64,000 bases of DNA from Frankiales bacterium (GTDB taxonomy: Bacteria; Actinomycetota; Actinomycetes; Mycobacteriales; Geodermatophilaceae), in NCBI GenBank assembly GCA_025465155.1, contig JAODNJ010000212.1, positions 62,001-126,000 of the forward strand, given 5' to 3'. How positions within the stretch are numbered: the first letter of the stretch is position 1; each line of letters begins with the position of its first letter. Shown here piece after piece: positions 8,274 to 17,145 of this stretch. The position numbers and the translations under genes are program-made. The notes beneath the pieces were generated by a model. It searched no databases. It was not told where the DNA came from and was given only the letters and a program-made list of their open reading frames with translations.

Positions 8274-9796
8274 GCTGGATCCAGACCGCGGAGCTGGAAT
8301 TCGCGTCCAACACCGCGGTGGTCGACGGCGATCGCCGCCTTACGTTCGCCGAGGTCGCGGAGCGCTCCGATCGCGCGGCCAACGTCCTGGGCGAGACGGT
8401 CGGATGGGAGCCGGCCAACGTCGCCCTGCTGGTGGGCAACGCCGCCGAGGCCGTCGAGCTGGATCTCGCGCTGATGAAGGCGGCCCTCGGACGCGTCAGC
8501 CTCAACCCGCGCCTGACCAACGACGAGCGTCTTTACATCCTCGGTGACTCCGTGGCGAGCGCGCTCGTCTACGACCCCGAGTACGCCGATTTCGCCGAGC
8601 TCGTGGCCGAGGAGCTGCCCCACCTTCCGATCTTCGCGACCGGGAGAGCCTCCAGCCTCGTCGGCAGCAGCTACGAGGAGGCACTCACGGCGGCCAGCGC
8701 GCAGTGTCCCGCGGTCCACCCAGCGCCTGAGACACCGAGCCTGATCATGTACACATCCGGAACGACCGGACGCCCGAAGGGTGCGGTGTGGACGCTGGCC
8801 AGCCGTACGGCCGGCACCACCAACATGCTGCTCAACGAGCTCGACCGGGCCGCTTCCGTCGGCATGGTGCACGCCGCCTCGGTCTCCCATGGCAGCGGCT
8901 CGAAGGTCCTGCCGGTGTTCCTCCGCGGTGGCGTGAGCATTCTGCTGCGCAGGTTCGACCCGGCTGACTTCTTCGAGGTCGTCAACCGCGAGCGCGCGAC
9001 CGCCAGCTTCATGGTGCCCTCGATGGTCCAGATGCTCGTCGAGCACGCGGCGACGTCCGGCGCACGGATGCCGTCGATGGTGCAGATCACCTACGGCGGT
9101 GCGAAGATGCCGCTGCCGACCATCCGGGAGGCGCTGCACCTGTTCGGTCCCGTGTTCGCCCAGGTCTACGGCTCGTGTGAGGCGCCCCACCCGGTGCTCA
9201 CCCTCGCCCGTCACGAGCACCGCATCGACGAGGAGCGGGTCCTCTCCTCCGCGGGCCGTCGGGCGCTCGGCGTCACCATCCGGATCGGGGACACCAAGGC
9301 ACTGCCCGCGATCGGCGACGTCGGTGAGCTCATGATCGGCGGAGACCACGTCTTCGGGGGCTACTGGAAGAACGAGGACGCGACCGATGAGTCGTTTCTC
9401 GACGGCTTCTACAAGACCGGTGACATCGCCGAGCTGATCGACGGCGGCTTCGTCGAGATCGTCGGCCGGGTCAAGGAGATGATCATCACCGGCGGCTTCA
9501 ACGTGTACCCGGCCGAGGTCGAGCGGGTGCTGCTCGAGTACCCCGGCGTCGCGGGCGCCTGCGTCTACAGTCGGCCGAGCCGACGATGGGGCGAGGCCGT
9601 CTTCGCGGCCATCACCCCGGCGCCCGGCACCACGATCGACACCGCCGCTGTCATCGCGGCGTCACGGGAGAAGCTGGCCAACTACAAGGTGCCCAAGGGC
9701 ATCTGGGTCACCGACGCCCTCCCGCTCGGCACCACGGGCAAGGTGCAGCGCTCGGAGGTGGCGGCCGTCCATCCCGCAGCACTCGATGAGGGCTGA
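8258..9796 (+). CDS. AMP-forming acyl-CoA synthetase / acid-CoA ligase
   Basis: 512 residues from GTG 8258, which follows GAGGAGG by seven bases and overlaps the mutase 3' end by 16 bases. ANL-family motifs are in order: the P-loop IMYTSGTTGRPKGAV (about 165-180), YGSCEAPHP, FYKTGDIAEL, GRVKEMIITGGFNVYPAEVE, and the C-terminal Lys in PLGTTGKVQ. It would make an acyl-CoA from a free acid with ATP. Lying between the two mutase subunit genes, it most likely makes the mutase substrate or a close precursor, for example the acid released by the OCH-like hydrolase upstream. Confidence 0.92.
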   Translation: MASLVSWIQTAELEFASNTAVVDGDRRLTFAEVAERSDRAANVLGETVGWEPANVALLVGNAAEAVELDLALMKAALGRVSLNPRLTNDERLYILGDSVASALVYDPEYADFAELVAEELPHLPIFATGRASSLVGSSYEEALTAASAQCPAVHPAPETPSLIMYTSGTTGRPKGAVWTLASRTAGTTNMLLNELDRAASVGMVHAASVSHGSGSKVLPVFLRGGVSILLRRFDPADFFEVVNRERATASFMVPSMVQMLVEHAATSGARMPSMVQITYGGAKMPLPTIREALHLFGPVFAQVYGSCEAPHPVLTLARHEHRIDEERVLSSAGRRALGVTIRIGDTKALPAIGDVGELMIGGDHVFGGYWKNEDATDESFLDGFYKTGDIAELIDGGFVEIVGRVKEMIITGGFNVYPAEVERVLLEYPGVAGACVYSRPSRRWGEAVFAAITPAPGTTIDTAAVIAASREKLANYKVPKGIWVTDALPLGTTGKVQRSEVAAVHPAALDEG

Positions 9797-9805
9797 GAGG
9801 ACGAC

Positions 9806-10210
9806 ATGATCGGACCGCGCATCATCATCGCCAAGCTGGGCCTCGACGGGCACGACCGGGGCGCCAAGATCGTGGCACGCATGTTCCGCGATGCCGGGTA
9901 CGAGGTCATGTACACGGGCCTGCGCCAGACGCCGGCGATGGTCGCGACCGCTGCACTGCAGGAAGACGCCGAGTTGGTCGGCGTCTCCCTGCTGTCCGGT
10001 GCACACAACACGTTGGTGCCGGAGCTGCTGCGGCTCCTGAAGGAGAACGGCAGTGACGCCGTTGTGCTCCTCGGCGGCATCATCCCGGCCGCCGACCGGC
10101 CGGCGCTGCTCGACGCCGGCGTCGCCGCCATCTTCGAGCCGGGCGAGCAGACCGAGAGCATCCTCGCGGCCACCCGAGCCGCCCTGGACGGCACCAGCGT
10201 GGGGGCCTGA
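9806..10210 (+). CDS. B12-binding small subunit of the acyl-CoA mutase
   Basis: 134 residues, a stand-alone cobalamin-binding domain. It has the lower-ligand motif DGHDRG at 14-19 with His16, then SLLSGAH and LLGGIIP, the usual D-x-H-x2-G / S-x-L / G-G set. It is preceded by AGAGGA and lies nine bases after the CoA ligase. Split mutases of the isobutyryl- and hydroxyisobutyryl-CoA class have the same large plus small subunit form. It must pair with the 6681-8273 subunit. No MeaB/ArgK-type G-protein chaperone is seen in the window. Confidence 0.95.
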   Translation: MIGPRIIIAKLGLDGHDRGAKIVARMFRDAGYEVMYTGLRQTPAMVATAALQEDAELVGVSLLSGAHNTLVPELLRLLKENGSDAVVLLGGIIPAADRPALLDAGVAAIFEPGEQTESILAATRAALDGTSVGA

Positions 10211-10213
10211 ACC

Positions 10214-11398
10214 GTGAGCGGCATGAGCGACGACGTGGTGATCCTGGGCGCGGCGCGCACCCCGTTCGGCAGGTACGGCGGCACGCTTCGCGACTTCTCG
10301 CTGCCCGAGCTCTCCACGATCGCGGCGACGGCCGCTCTTGCGCGGGCCGGCGTCGACCCCGCGGAGGTGGAGGAGTTCGCCCTCGGCGTTAACCTCCCGG
10401 GCTCGGACCGTTCGATCGCCCGCCAGGCAGCGCTGCGGACCGGCGTGCCCGAGGAGACCAACTCCTACTCCGTCGACCGCGCCTGCTGCTCCTCGCTCAC
10501 CGCCACCTCTCTCGTGAGTCGCGGCATCCGGGCCGGCGAGATCACGGTCGCGATGTCGGGGGGCGCCGAGAACCTCAGCAAGGTGCCGTACTTCCTGGAG
10601 AACCTTCGCTGGGGCCGCGGGCTCGGCGACGTGACGATGACCGACCAGCTCGTCATCTCCTGCCCCTACACCCACGTCCCTCGGGCCGTCCAGGCCGCCG
10701 ACGAGGCAGACAGGTACGGAGTGAGCCGGGCGGAGCAGGACGCGTGGGCGCTGCGGAGCCAGATCCGGTTCGCGGATGCGGACGCTCGTGGCGCGCTCGA
10801 CGGCGAGCGCGTGCCGGTCGCGCTGGCCGACGGCACGCTGTTCACCAGCGACGAGTCGGCGCGGCCGGACAGCACCCTCGAGAAACTCGCAGCTCTGAAG
10901 ACCGTCTACGGCAGCAAGTCGGTGACCGCGGGCAACGCGCCGGGACTCTCCACCGGCGCCTCCAGCCTCGTACTGGCCTCCCGGGCCGAGGCCGATCGGC
11001 GAGGCGCAACGCCGATCGCCACCATCGTGGCCGCCGCCATGGCGTCGGGTCATCCCGCGGGCATCGCCTCGATCCCCGCGGTGGCCGCGCGCCGCGCGTT
11101 GGACCGTGCCGGGCTCACCCTCGACGACATCGACCTCATCGAGATCAACGAGGCATTCGCGGCCGTGGCGCTGGCGTCGACCGCAGAACTCGGCATCGAC
11201 CCGCAGAAGGTGAACGTCAGCGGAGGCGCGATCGCCATCGGGCATCCGATCGGAATGTCTGGCGCACGGCTCGTGCTGCACCTGGCGCTTGAACTGCAAC
11301 GCCGAGGCGGCGGAATCGGTGCGGTGGCGCTCTGCGGCGGCGGCGGCCAAGGCGATGCGCTGATCGTGCGGGTTCCCAAGGCCCAGGTCAGGGCGTGA
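10214..11398 (+). CDS. thiolase (acetyl-CoA acyltransferase)
   Basis: 394 residues. The N-terminal ILGAARTPFGRYGG, the nucleophile region DRACCSSL (Cys about 91), INEAFAAV, GGAIAIGHPIGMSGAR (His about 344) and CGGGGQGDA (Cys about 374) are the full thiolase set. It would cleave a 3-ketoacyl-CoA at the end of a beta-oxidation turn. It starts three bases after the B12 subunit (GTG 10214; ATG 10223 is the alternative) and closes the mutase operon, which suggests the mutase product is degraded by beta-oxidation. Its end overlaps the convergent TetR gene. Confidence 0.95.
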   Translation: MSGMSDDVVILGAARTPFGRYGGTLRDFSLPELSTIAATAALARAGVDPAEVEEFALGVNLPGSDRSIARQAALRTGVPEETNSYSVDRACCSSLTATSLVSRGIRAGEITVAMSGGAENLSKVPYFLENLRWGRGLGDVTMTDQLVISCPYTHVPRAVQAADEADRYGVSRAEQDAWALRSQIRFADADARGALDGERVPVALADGTLFTSDESARPDSTLEKLAALKTVYGSKSVTAGNAPGLSTGASSLVLASRAEADRRGATPIATIVAAAMASGHPAGIASIPAVAARRALDRAGLTLDDIDLIEINEAFAAVALASTAELGIDPQKVNVSGGAIAIGHPIGMSGARLVLHLALELQRRGGGIGAVALCGGGGQGDALIVRVPKAQVRA

Positions 11399-11990
11399 CG
11401 ACGATTCCGCTGACGATGAGTGTCGCGAGTTCGGAGTAGGTCTCGGCGTCGGTCAATCCGACATTTCTCGAGAATGCCCGCTGCTGGATGCGCACCATCA
11501 CCGACGTCATCACCTCTGCGATGAAGCCCGTGGAGACTGGGCGGAAGACGCCCGCGTCGATGCCGTCGAGAATCAGTTCCTGAACGCGCTGGGTGGCGAT
11601 CGCCGTGTTGCGCTCGTAGACCTCGTGGGCAGGCGGGAAAGCGGCCACGTCGTCCATGAAGTCCGCGGAGGCCGGCCTCAGTTCGTCGGCCACCGCCCCC
11701 AGGTACACCTGAACCCGCCTGATCGGGTCGGACTCGGCCGCGAGCCGCTCTTCGACTCGGGCGGCCGCGTCACGAAAGAACGACACCACGACGCTTCGTA
11801 TGAGCTGCTCGCGGCTGCCAGCCAGCGCATAGATCGTCGACTTCGAGCAGCGCAGGTCGGCGGCCATCTCCTGGAGGGTGTAGTCGGCGAAGCCCTTCGT
11901 GAGAATGGTGCTCAACAGGGCGTCAAAAATGTCGGATTGGCGAGAGGTGATCTTGCGACGGGGCCGATCCGCACCGAAGGAGAGGGTCAT
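11388..11990 (-). CDS. TetR family transcriptional regulator (paralogue of 22639-23250)
   Basis: 200 residues. The N-terminal helix-turn-helix reads FADYTLQEMAADLRCSKSTI with the TetR Y-x-L-x3-A pattern. It is strikingly like the regulator at 22639-23250: both have CSKST, a REQL/KEQL turn, RVQVYL/RIQVYL and AFPP followed by E-x-Y-x3-T in the ligand domain. The gene is convergent with the thiolase (11-bp overlap) and 49 bases behind an SDR on the same strand, with which it may be co-transcribed. It could control the mutase module or the SDR. Confidence 0.9.
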   Translation of the reverse strand: MTLSFGADRPRRKITSRQSDIFDALLSTILTKGFADYTLQEMAADLRCSKSTIYALAGSREQLIRSVVVSFFRDAAARVEERLAAESDPIRRVQVYLGAVADELRPASADFMDDVAAFPPAHEVYERNTAIATQRVQELILDGIDAGVFRPVSTGFIAEVMTSVMVRIQQRAFSRNVGLTDAETYSELATLIVSGIVVTP

Positions 11991-12039
11991 AGATCAACTA
12001 TCGCAGATCGGCTTCACCGCAGACGGCGGCCGCTTCGGC

Positions 12040-12789
12040 TCACATCATGAGCATCTGGCCCCCGTCGACGGCGAGCAGTTGCCCATTCACATACGTACCG
12101 TCGAGAGCGAGAAAGAGAATGGCTGCTGCCATTTCTTCTGCTTCGGCGATGCGGTGCAGAGGCGTCATCGCCTCACTCTTCTTGACCTCTTCAGGGTCTT
12201 TGAGGCGCTCGGCGTTCATGGGCGAGCGGAACGACGCCGGCGCGATGGCGTTCGTACGGATGCCGTAGGGCCCGAGATCCACTCCGAAGTGCTTCGTCAG
12301 ACCGACCAGCCCGGCCTTGCTCGCCCCGTAGTCGATCGCGTGAAAATCGGGCGCCACAGTCTCGGCCGCGGTGGAGGCGACGTTGACGATCGACCCGTGC
12401 ACCCCGTTCGCGATCCACTCCTTCGCTGCCAGCTGACCCACAAAGAAGGGCGCATTGAGGTTGACGGCTATCGCGAACTCCCAATCCGCCTGAGTCAGGT
12501 CGCGAAGGTCGGGCTTCGGACTGAACACTCCGGCATTGTTCACCACCAGATCGATGGGGCCGAGCTCTTCGCCTGTCTTCTTCCAGGCCGCCTCGATCGA
12601 CGCCCAGTCACGCAGGTCGCAGGCGACCGCGACAGCGGCGACGCCCCAGCGCTCGCGCACGCCGGCCGCCACGCGCTCTGCGTTATCGATCGCAACGTCG
12701 ACGACGCCGATGGCCACCCCCCGTTCGGCGAAAGCGTGTGCGACGGCGGCTCCAAGGCCCCCTCCACCGCCCGTCAAGAACAGACTCAT
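12040..12789 (-). CDS. short-chain dehydrogenase/reductase (SDR)
   Basis: 249 residues from ATG 12789. The Rossmann motif is TGGGGGLG at the very N-terminus, followed by NNAGVF, the catalytic Ser region VNVASTAAE and DYGASKAG (Tyr-x3-Lys). It ends with the usual VNGQLLAVDGG. It would oxidise or reduce an alcohol or ketone with NAD(P). The gene stands divergently from the unknown protein at 12945 with 155 bases of shared promoter region, and ahead of the TetR gene. Confidence 0.9.
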   Translation of the reverse strand: MSLFLTGGGGGLGAAVAHAFAERGVAIGVVDVAIDNAERVAAGVRERWGVAAVAVACDLRDWASIEAAWKKTGEELGPIDLVVNNAGVFSPKPDLRDLTQADWEFAIAVNLNAPFFVGQLAAKEWIANGVHGSIVNVASTAAETVAPDFHAIDYGASKAGLVGLTKHFGVDLGPYGIRTNAIAPASFRSPMNAERLKDPEEVKKSEAMTPLHRIAEAEEMAAAILFLALDGTYVNGQLLAVDGGQMLMM

Positions 12790-12944
12790 CCTGGTACTCC
12801 TTTGTGTCAGTCGATGGCTCGAAGCGTTCCAGCGTCGGTGCCCATCGGTGTGCCTGGGGCCACTTACGCTCTCAAATGAGGATACCGTATTGTCCGGACG
12901 TAGACTGGAAGGAGAAGAGCGTACTAAATCTGATCTGGAGCACG

Positions 12945-13802
12945 ATGTCGTCTGACGAGTCACCTTCAAAGAACGTTCGCACCGACGATCCTTACCACGC
13001 GATCGCGGTGCACCAGCCGAGCGCCGTGGCCGTCGGTGGGGCCCTGATTACGCTTGTCGAGCCGCACGCCGGCCACGACGACGATTACAACCGCTGGTAC
13101 GAAGACGACCACTTCTACGCCGGAGCGATGGCGGGGCCGTGGACGTTCGCCGGTCGGCGGTTCGTCGCTCCGCGCCCTCTGCGAGAGAATCGGCTCCCTG
13201 CCATTTCGCCCATCGCCTCACCGCTCACGGCCGGCTCGTACATCAGTCTGTACTGGATCACCGCGGGCCATCTCTACGACAATCGCGGTTGGGCCATGGA
13301 TGCGATGTACGAGGAGCTCACCCCGGCTGGGCGCGGCAATCTCGACCGGGATCACATTTATACCTCGTTTCACGAATTCGCCTTCGACCACGTATTCGAT
13401 CCCGAGCCGATGAAATCGATTCACGCTCTGTCGCACCCATATCAGGGTCTGGTCGTCGAGATCGTCGGTGCTTTGCCTGGCGTCGGCCGCGGGGCACTGC
13501 TTGACTGGCTGAGGAACACGCTCGTGCCGAGCCGCCCGCTCGAGGCCGGTCAGTGCGTCGCCTTCATTCCCACGCCAGAGCAGCCGGCGGTGCTCGATTC
13601 GGTGAAGACCGACCACGTCGACATGGCGACCTGCGTCTGTCTGCTCTGGTTTCTTTCGGCAGAGCCGGGTGACGGATGGCCGGGTGCCTTCGCCGAGCAC
13701 GAGGCGCTGCTGGCGCAATCCGGCCTGGGTGAACTACTGCTCGCCGCCCCCTTCATTCCCACTGTTCCCGGTACGCGCCGCTACGTCGACGAACTGCGCT
13801 GA
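12945..13802 (+). CDS. uncharacterised protein, possibly a dimeric alpha/beta-barrel (EthD-like) protein
   Basis: 285 residues from ATG 12945 (CTGGAG upstream). I do not recognise it firmly. Residues near 45-65 read DDDYNRWYEDDHF, like the E-x2-F-N-x-W-Y-x2-H entry of EthD/Dabb small ferredoxin-fold barrels, and the second half (about residue 165 onward, LVVEIVGALPG) may be a second copy. It is rich in Trp, His and Tyr and has no signal or membrane segment. It is divergent from an SDR and its 3' end overlaps the end of the broken BVMO by 69 bases. A role in the oxygenase pathway is suggested only by position. Confidence 0.6.
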   Translation: MSSDESPSKNVRTDDPYHAIAVHQPSAVAVGGALITLVEPHAGHDDDYNRWYEDDHFYAGAMAGPWTFAGRRFVAPRPLRENRLPAISPIASPLTAGSYISLYWITAGHLYDNRGWAMDAMYEELTPAGRGNLDRDHIYTSFHEFAFDHVFDPEPMKSIHALSHPYQGLVVEIVGALPGVGRGALLDWLRNTLVPSRPLEAGQCVAFIPTPEQPAVLDSVKTDHVDMATCVCLLWFLSAEPGDGWPGAFAEHEALLAQSGLGELLLAAPFIPTVPGTRRYVDELR

Positions 13803-14926
13803 CGTGCTGCTCGACGCGGCCAGAGCCGGATAGCGTTTGTAGGGCACCGAGAGCAACCGCCGAGCCCTGGTGAACAGCGCCCAGCTGATCGGGCCCTCTG
13901 GATAGTTGGTGACGACGATTCCCGAGGGGGCCGTGTAGTAGTTGCGTGTTCCGCCGTCGATCCAGGAGGTGCCCCTCATGCGACTCTGCAGCCAGCGGTT
14001 GTATCGCTCGACGGGCGCCGATCTGACATCGATGGCCGACAGGTGAGAACGCATCATCCACCTGATATTGCGAACAACGTACTCTGCTTCGCGCTCCGCG
14101 ACGAAAAGGTAGCTTCCGGCTCCGTTGGCGTTCGGGCCGTAGATCATGTAGAAGTTGGGGAACCCTGGGACGACCACGCCGAGAAACGCAGTAGGGCTGT
14201 CGCCCCAGCTCGTGTGCAGGTCGCGTCCACCCGGACCGACGACCTGCAGGGTCGAGAGATAGCTCGACGCCTTGTATCCCGTCGCCATCACGATCACGTC
14301 GACCGGGCGCTCGATGCCGTCGGCATCCACGATCCCGTGGGCTGTCACGCGCTCGACCGGCTTCGCCACAAGTTCGACGTTGTCGTGCAAGAGAGAGGCG
14401 TAGAACGTGTCATTGAACATCTGGCGTTTGCCCGCGTACGGATAGGTCGGGGTCACTGCAGTTCGCAGGTCAGGCCGATCGGCGAACACGTCGTCGATGA
14501 AGGCGCGGGCGGATGCTTCGCGCTTCACGTTCTTCGCGCTGCCGATGTGGTGGAACTCCTTGCCGACGTACAGTCTCAGAACGCCGAGCCAGAGCCGCCA
14601 GCGCCGCAGGCGGCGCGCGAGCCGGCTTTCGTATTTCTTGCGCTCTTCCGGCGTGAACAGCCGCTCGCAGCCCACCGCCGATACGACGATCTCGAATTCG
14701 TGCTCGTCTCCAGCCGAGGTGCGCAGCCGATACCCCTGAAGCGCGTCATCCCAGTGCACCGAAACCACATCGGTGCCGAATCGGATGTACGGCTCGAGCT
14801 GATAGTCGTCGACCACCTCGTTCAGATAGGCCAGAATCTCTTGGCTCGTCGCAACTTCACAGCGAGTCCGATTCCGCCCATACCCGCGCCGATGATAGCG
14901 ATGCGAGGGCTTCGCGACGCGGGCAC
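13734..14926 (-). pseudogene. Baeyer-Villiger-type flavin monooxygenase with two internal deletions
   Basis: The N-terminal FAD motif IAIIGAGMGGIGLAVKLRRA is present from GTG 14926, but after the RRA codons (about 14850) the frame changes and the text jumps to ATSQEILAYLNEVV, losing the GGTW and YPG-x-x-CD part (about 50 codons). A second jump at about 14670 goes from VVSAVG straight to RLFTPEERKKY, losing the BVMO fingerprint F-x-G-x3-H-x3-W and the second, NADPH-binding dinucleotide motif. The C-terminal third (DVIVMATGYKASSY, VVPGFPNFYMIYGPNANG, YNRWLQSRM, NYYTAPSG) is intact. An active member would turn a ketone into an ester or lactone. It follows the P450 ferredoxin by six bases and closes the ten-gene operon. 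Confidence 0.82.
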
Positions 14927-14932
14927 AGAGCC

Positions 14933-15145
14933 TCACTCCTGCAGCAGAATCGCGGCCACGGGGCAGGCGTAGACCGCGCGGCGAATTCGCTGGAGATCGG
15001 CTTGCTCGACCGTGTCGTCGAGCAGGATGACCGTGGCATCCTCGTCGCTCTGATCGAAGTGGCTCTCGGCCACGTCGACGCAGTTGCCCGCCCCGATGCA
15101 CCTGCCGGGCACGATCGACAGGCGCCCGGCCGCAGCGCCGGTCAC
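14933..15145 (-). CDS. 3Fe-4S ferredoxin, P450 redox partner
   Basis: 70 residues from GTG 15145, whose bases overlap the P450 stop (GTGA). Three Cys fit a [3Fe-4S] cluster: Cys16 and Cys22 in RCIGAGNC and Cys61 in ACPVAAI, the pattern of actinobacterial ferredoxins that feed P450s. FDQSDEDATVILLDD in the middle is also typical. It should pass electrons to the P450 just upstream. No dedicated ferredoxin reductase is next to it; the reductase at 37040-38011 has its own [2Fe-2S] centre and is an uncertain partner. Confidence 0.93.
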   Translation of the reverse strand: MTGAAAGRLSIVPGRCIGAGNCVDVAESHFDQSDEDATVILLDDTVEQADLQRIRRAVYACPVAAILLQE

Positions 15146-16362
15146 CAGGTCACCGGCAGCGAGTCGACGCCGTACACGATCGACGAGCGGAACGTCAGCG
15201 AGCTGAGATCCTGCGCGAGTCTCAGATTCGGAAAGCGCCGGGGCAGAGCCTGAAACACCGACCGCAGTTCGACGCGGGCAAGGGCCTGGCCGAGGCACTG
15301 GTGCATTCCCTTGCCGAAGGCGAGGTGCTCTCGGGCATCCCGTCTGATGTCGATGTCATCGGGATGCTCGAATTTGGCCGGATCGTGATTGGCGGCCATG
15401 GTCAGGGCGATGATGGCGCGCCCTTCGGGTATCTCTTCGCCGCCGATGCCGACGGGCCCGGTCGTCAGCCGGAAGACCGAGTTGTGGGCGACACTCACAT
15501 AGCGGATGATCTCTTCCACCGCCGTGTCGACGAGTTCGTCGTCGGGGTTCTCCGCAAGCTCGCGCCACGCAGATCCATGCTGCAGCAGAGATGCGGTGCC
15601 TAAAGCGATGGTGTTCGCCGTAGTGTCGAAACCCGCCGTAATCAGAAGGTGCAGGGTGAGCACCAGCTGCTCGCGACTGAGGTTGCCGGGCACCAGCTGG
15701 TCGCGCACCAACCGCGAGATGAGGTCGTCGGCGTCACCGGTCGACCGCTCGTCGATCACGTTCTCGAGATAGGCGCTGATGTCGGCCATTGCCTGGCGAA
15801 TGTCAGCGGGATCGTTGGTGTCGCTCATCCAGCGCTGCACCCTGTCGAGAAAGAAGTCGGCATCGGAGAGCGGAAGATCGAGCATCTTCGCGATGACAGC
15901 AGCGGGAATCGGCTCGGCGAAATCTTTCACGAGGTCGATGGGGCCGCCGCGGCTCTGCATATCGTCGAGCAGATCAGAGACCAGCTCATCGATGAACGGC
16001 CGCAGCTGCCTCACCCGCTTGACGGTGAAGTCTGCGGCGAGCATAAACCGCTGGTGGTCGTGTTCGGGCGCATCCAGCCTGTCGATGGTCGGGCGGCCGC
16101 CGCGATTGGCGCGCGACGCTTCGCTGATGTAGGGATAGCCGGGTTTGCGACCATCTGACGAGACATTGCCGCTCATCAGCAGGTCGCGAACGTCGTCGAA
16201 CCGCGTGAGCATGGTGCACTGCGTGCCGTCGTAGAGGCTCACATCGGCCAGCGGAGAGCTGTCGCGGAGTTCGGCCAGCCGCGGGGGCGGCAGAACGGGG
16301 CAGCGTGCGTCTCGCGGGAATGGCCAGACATCAGTGTGCCCGGCTTGTGATTCAGTTGTCAT
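15142..16362 (-). CDS. cytochrome P450
   Basis: 406 residues from ATG 16362 (AAAGGG upstream), a usual length for a soluble bacterial P450. The I-helix oxygen-activation motif AGFDTT is at 243-248, the K-helix EIIR at 284-287 and the haem loop FGKGMHQCLG at 349-358 with Cys356 as haem ligand. HDHQRFMLAADFT near 101-113 is the C-helix region. It would hydroxylate a small hydrophobic substrate, using the ferredoxin encoded right behind. In this operon the likely substrate is an alicyclic or terpenoid compound. The CYP subfamily cannot be assigned without a search. Confidence 0.96.
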   Translation of the reverse strand: MTTESQAGHTDVWPFPRDARCPVLPPPRLAELRDSSPLADVSLYDGTQCTMLTRFDDVRDLLMSGNVSSDGRKPGYPYISEASRANRGGRPTIDRLDAPEHDHQRFMLAADFTVKRVRQLRPFIDELVSDLLDDMQSRGGPIDLVKDFAEPIPAAVIAKMLDLPLSDADFFLDRVQRWMSDTNDPADIRQAMADISAYLENVIDERSTGDADDLISRLVRDQLVPGNLSREQLVLTLHLLITAGFDTTANTIALGTASLLQHGSAWRELAENPDDELVDTAVEEIIRYVSVAHNSVFRLTTGPVGIGGEEIPEGRAIIALTMAANHDPAKFEHPDDIDIRRDAREHLAFGKGMHQCLGQALARVELRSVFQALPRRFPNLRLAQDLSSLTFRSSIVYGVDSLPVTW

Positions 16363-16399
16363 CGTCGACCCTTTCGTAGCAACTCGGTTCAGTACAATC

Positions 16400-17116
16400 T
16401 CAAGCCATGTAGGCGCCGCCGCTGATGACGATCGTCTCCCCGGTGATGAACGACAACGGGGTGTCTCCGGCCAACGCCCACACCCAGTCGGCGAACTCGG
16501 CGGGTTCTGCAAGGCGTTTCAGCGGGACGGTATTGCGGAACTCGTCATTGCCCGCGCCGCCGGCAGAATTCGCGGTCATCACGGGGCCCGGAGAGATGCC
16601 CACCACCCGGATGCCGGGAGCCAAATCGGTGGCGAGAGTGCGAGTGAGCGACACGACGGCAGCCTTTGACGCCTTGTAAAGGAATCGCTCGGCGCCGGAG
16701 GTGTACGCAGCGATCGAGGCGAAGTTGACCACCACCGCCTCTGTCGACTTTTCGAGATACGGCAGCGCGGCGCGGGTGGTCAGCAGTGTGCCGAGAACGT
16801 TGATACTGAAGTGAAGCTGAAACTGCTCCACTGTGAACTCCCGGAACGACGACGGCGGATAGATGCCTGCGACGTTGATGCACGCATCGATGACGTCTGC
16901 TCCCGACGCGGCCATCGCCTCTTTCAGCGCAGTCTCATCGGTGATATCGACTTCGAAGCCCGAGACGGCGGGGTTCTCGCCCCACTCCGAGGTGAGCTTC
17001 TGACCGTCGCGATCGAGGGCGATGACGCGCCAGCCGCCTGCGACGAAGCGGGCCACCACCTCGCGCCCGATGCCCGCGGCCGCACCAGTGACCACGACTG
17101 TGCCGTTGTTGACCAT
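16400..17116 (-). CDS. short-chain dehydrogenase/reductase (SDR)
   Basis: 238 residues. TGAAAGIG (about 10-17), the D-x-D stretch VDITDE, NVAGIYPP, FASIAAY and LYKASKAA (Tyr-x3-Lys) make a complete classical SDR, ending GETIVISGGAYMA. It would interconvert an alcohol and a ketone. It lies between the Old Yellow Enzyme and the P450 in the operon, so oxidation of the P450-made alcohol to the ketone that a BVMO would use is a reasonable guess. Confidence 0.93.
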   Translation of the reverse strand: MVNNGTVVVTGAAAGIGREVVARFVAGGWRVIALDRDGQKLTSEWGENPAVSGFEVDITDETALKEAMAASGADVIDACINVAGIYPPSSFREFTVEQFQLHFSINVLGTLLTTRAALPYLEKSTEAVVVNFASIAAYTSGAERFLYKASKAAVVSLTRTLATDLAPGIRVVGISPGPVMTANSAGGAGNDEFRNTVPLKRLAEPAEFADWVWALAGDTPLSFITGETIVISGGAYMA

Positions 17117-17145
17117 GATGAGTTCTCTTTCAGTTGCCGACAGTT

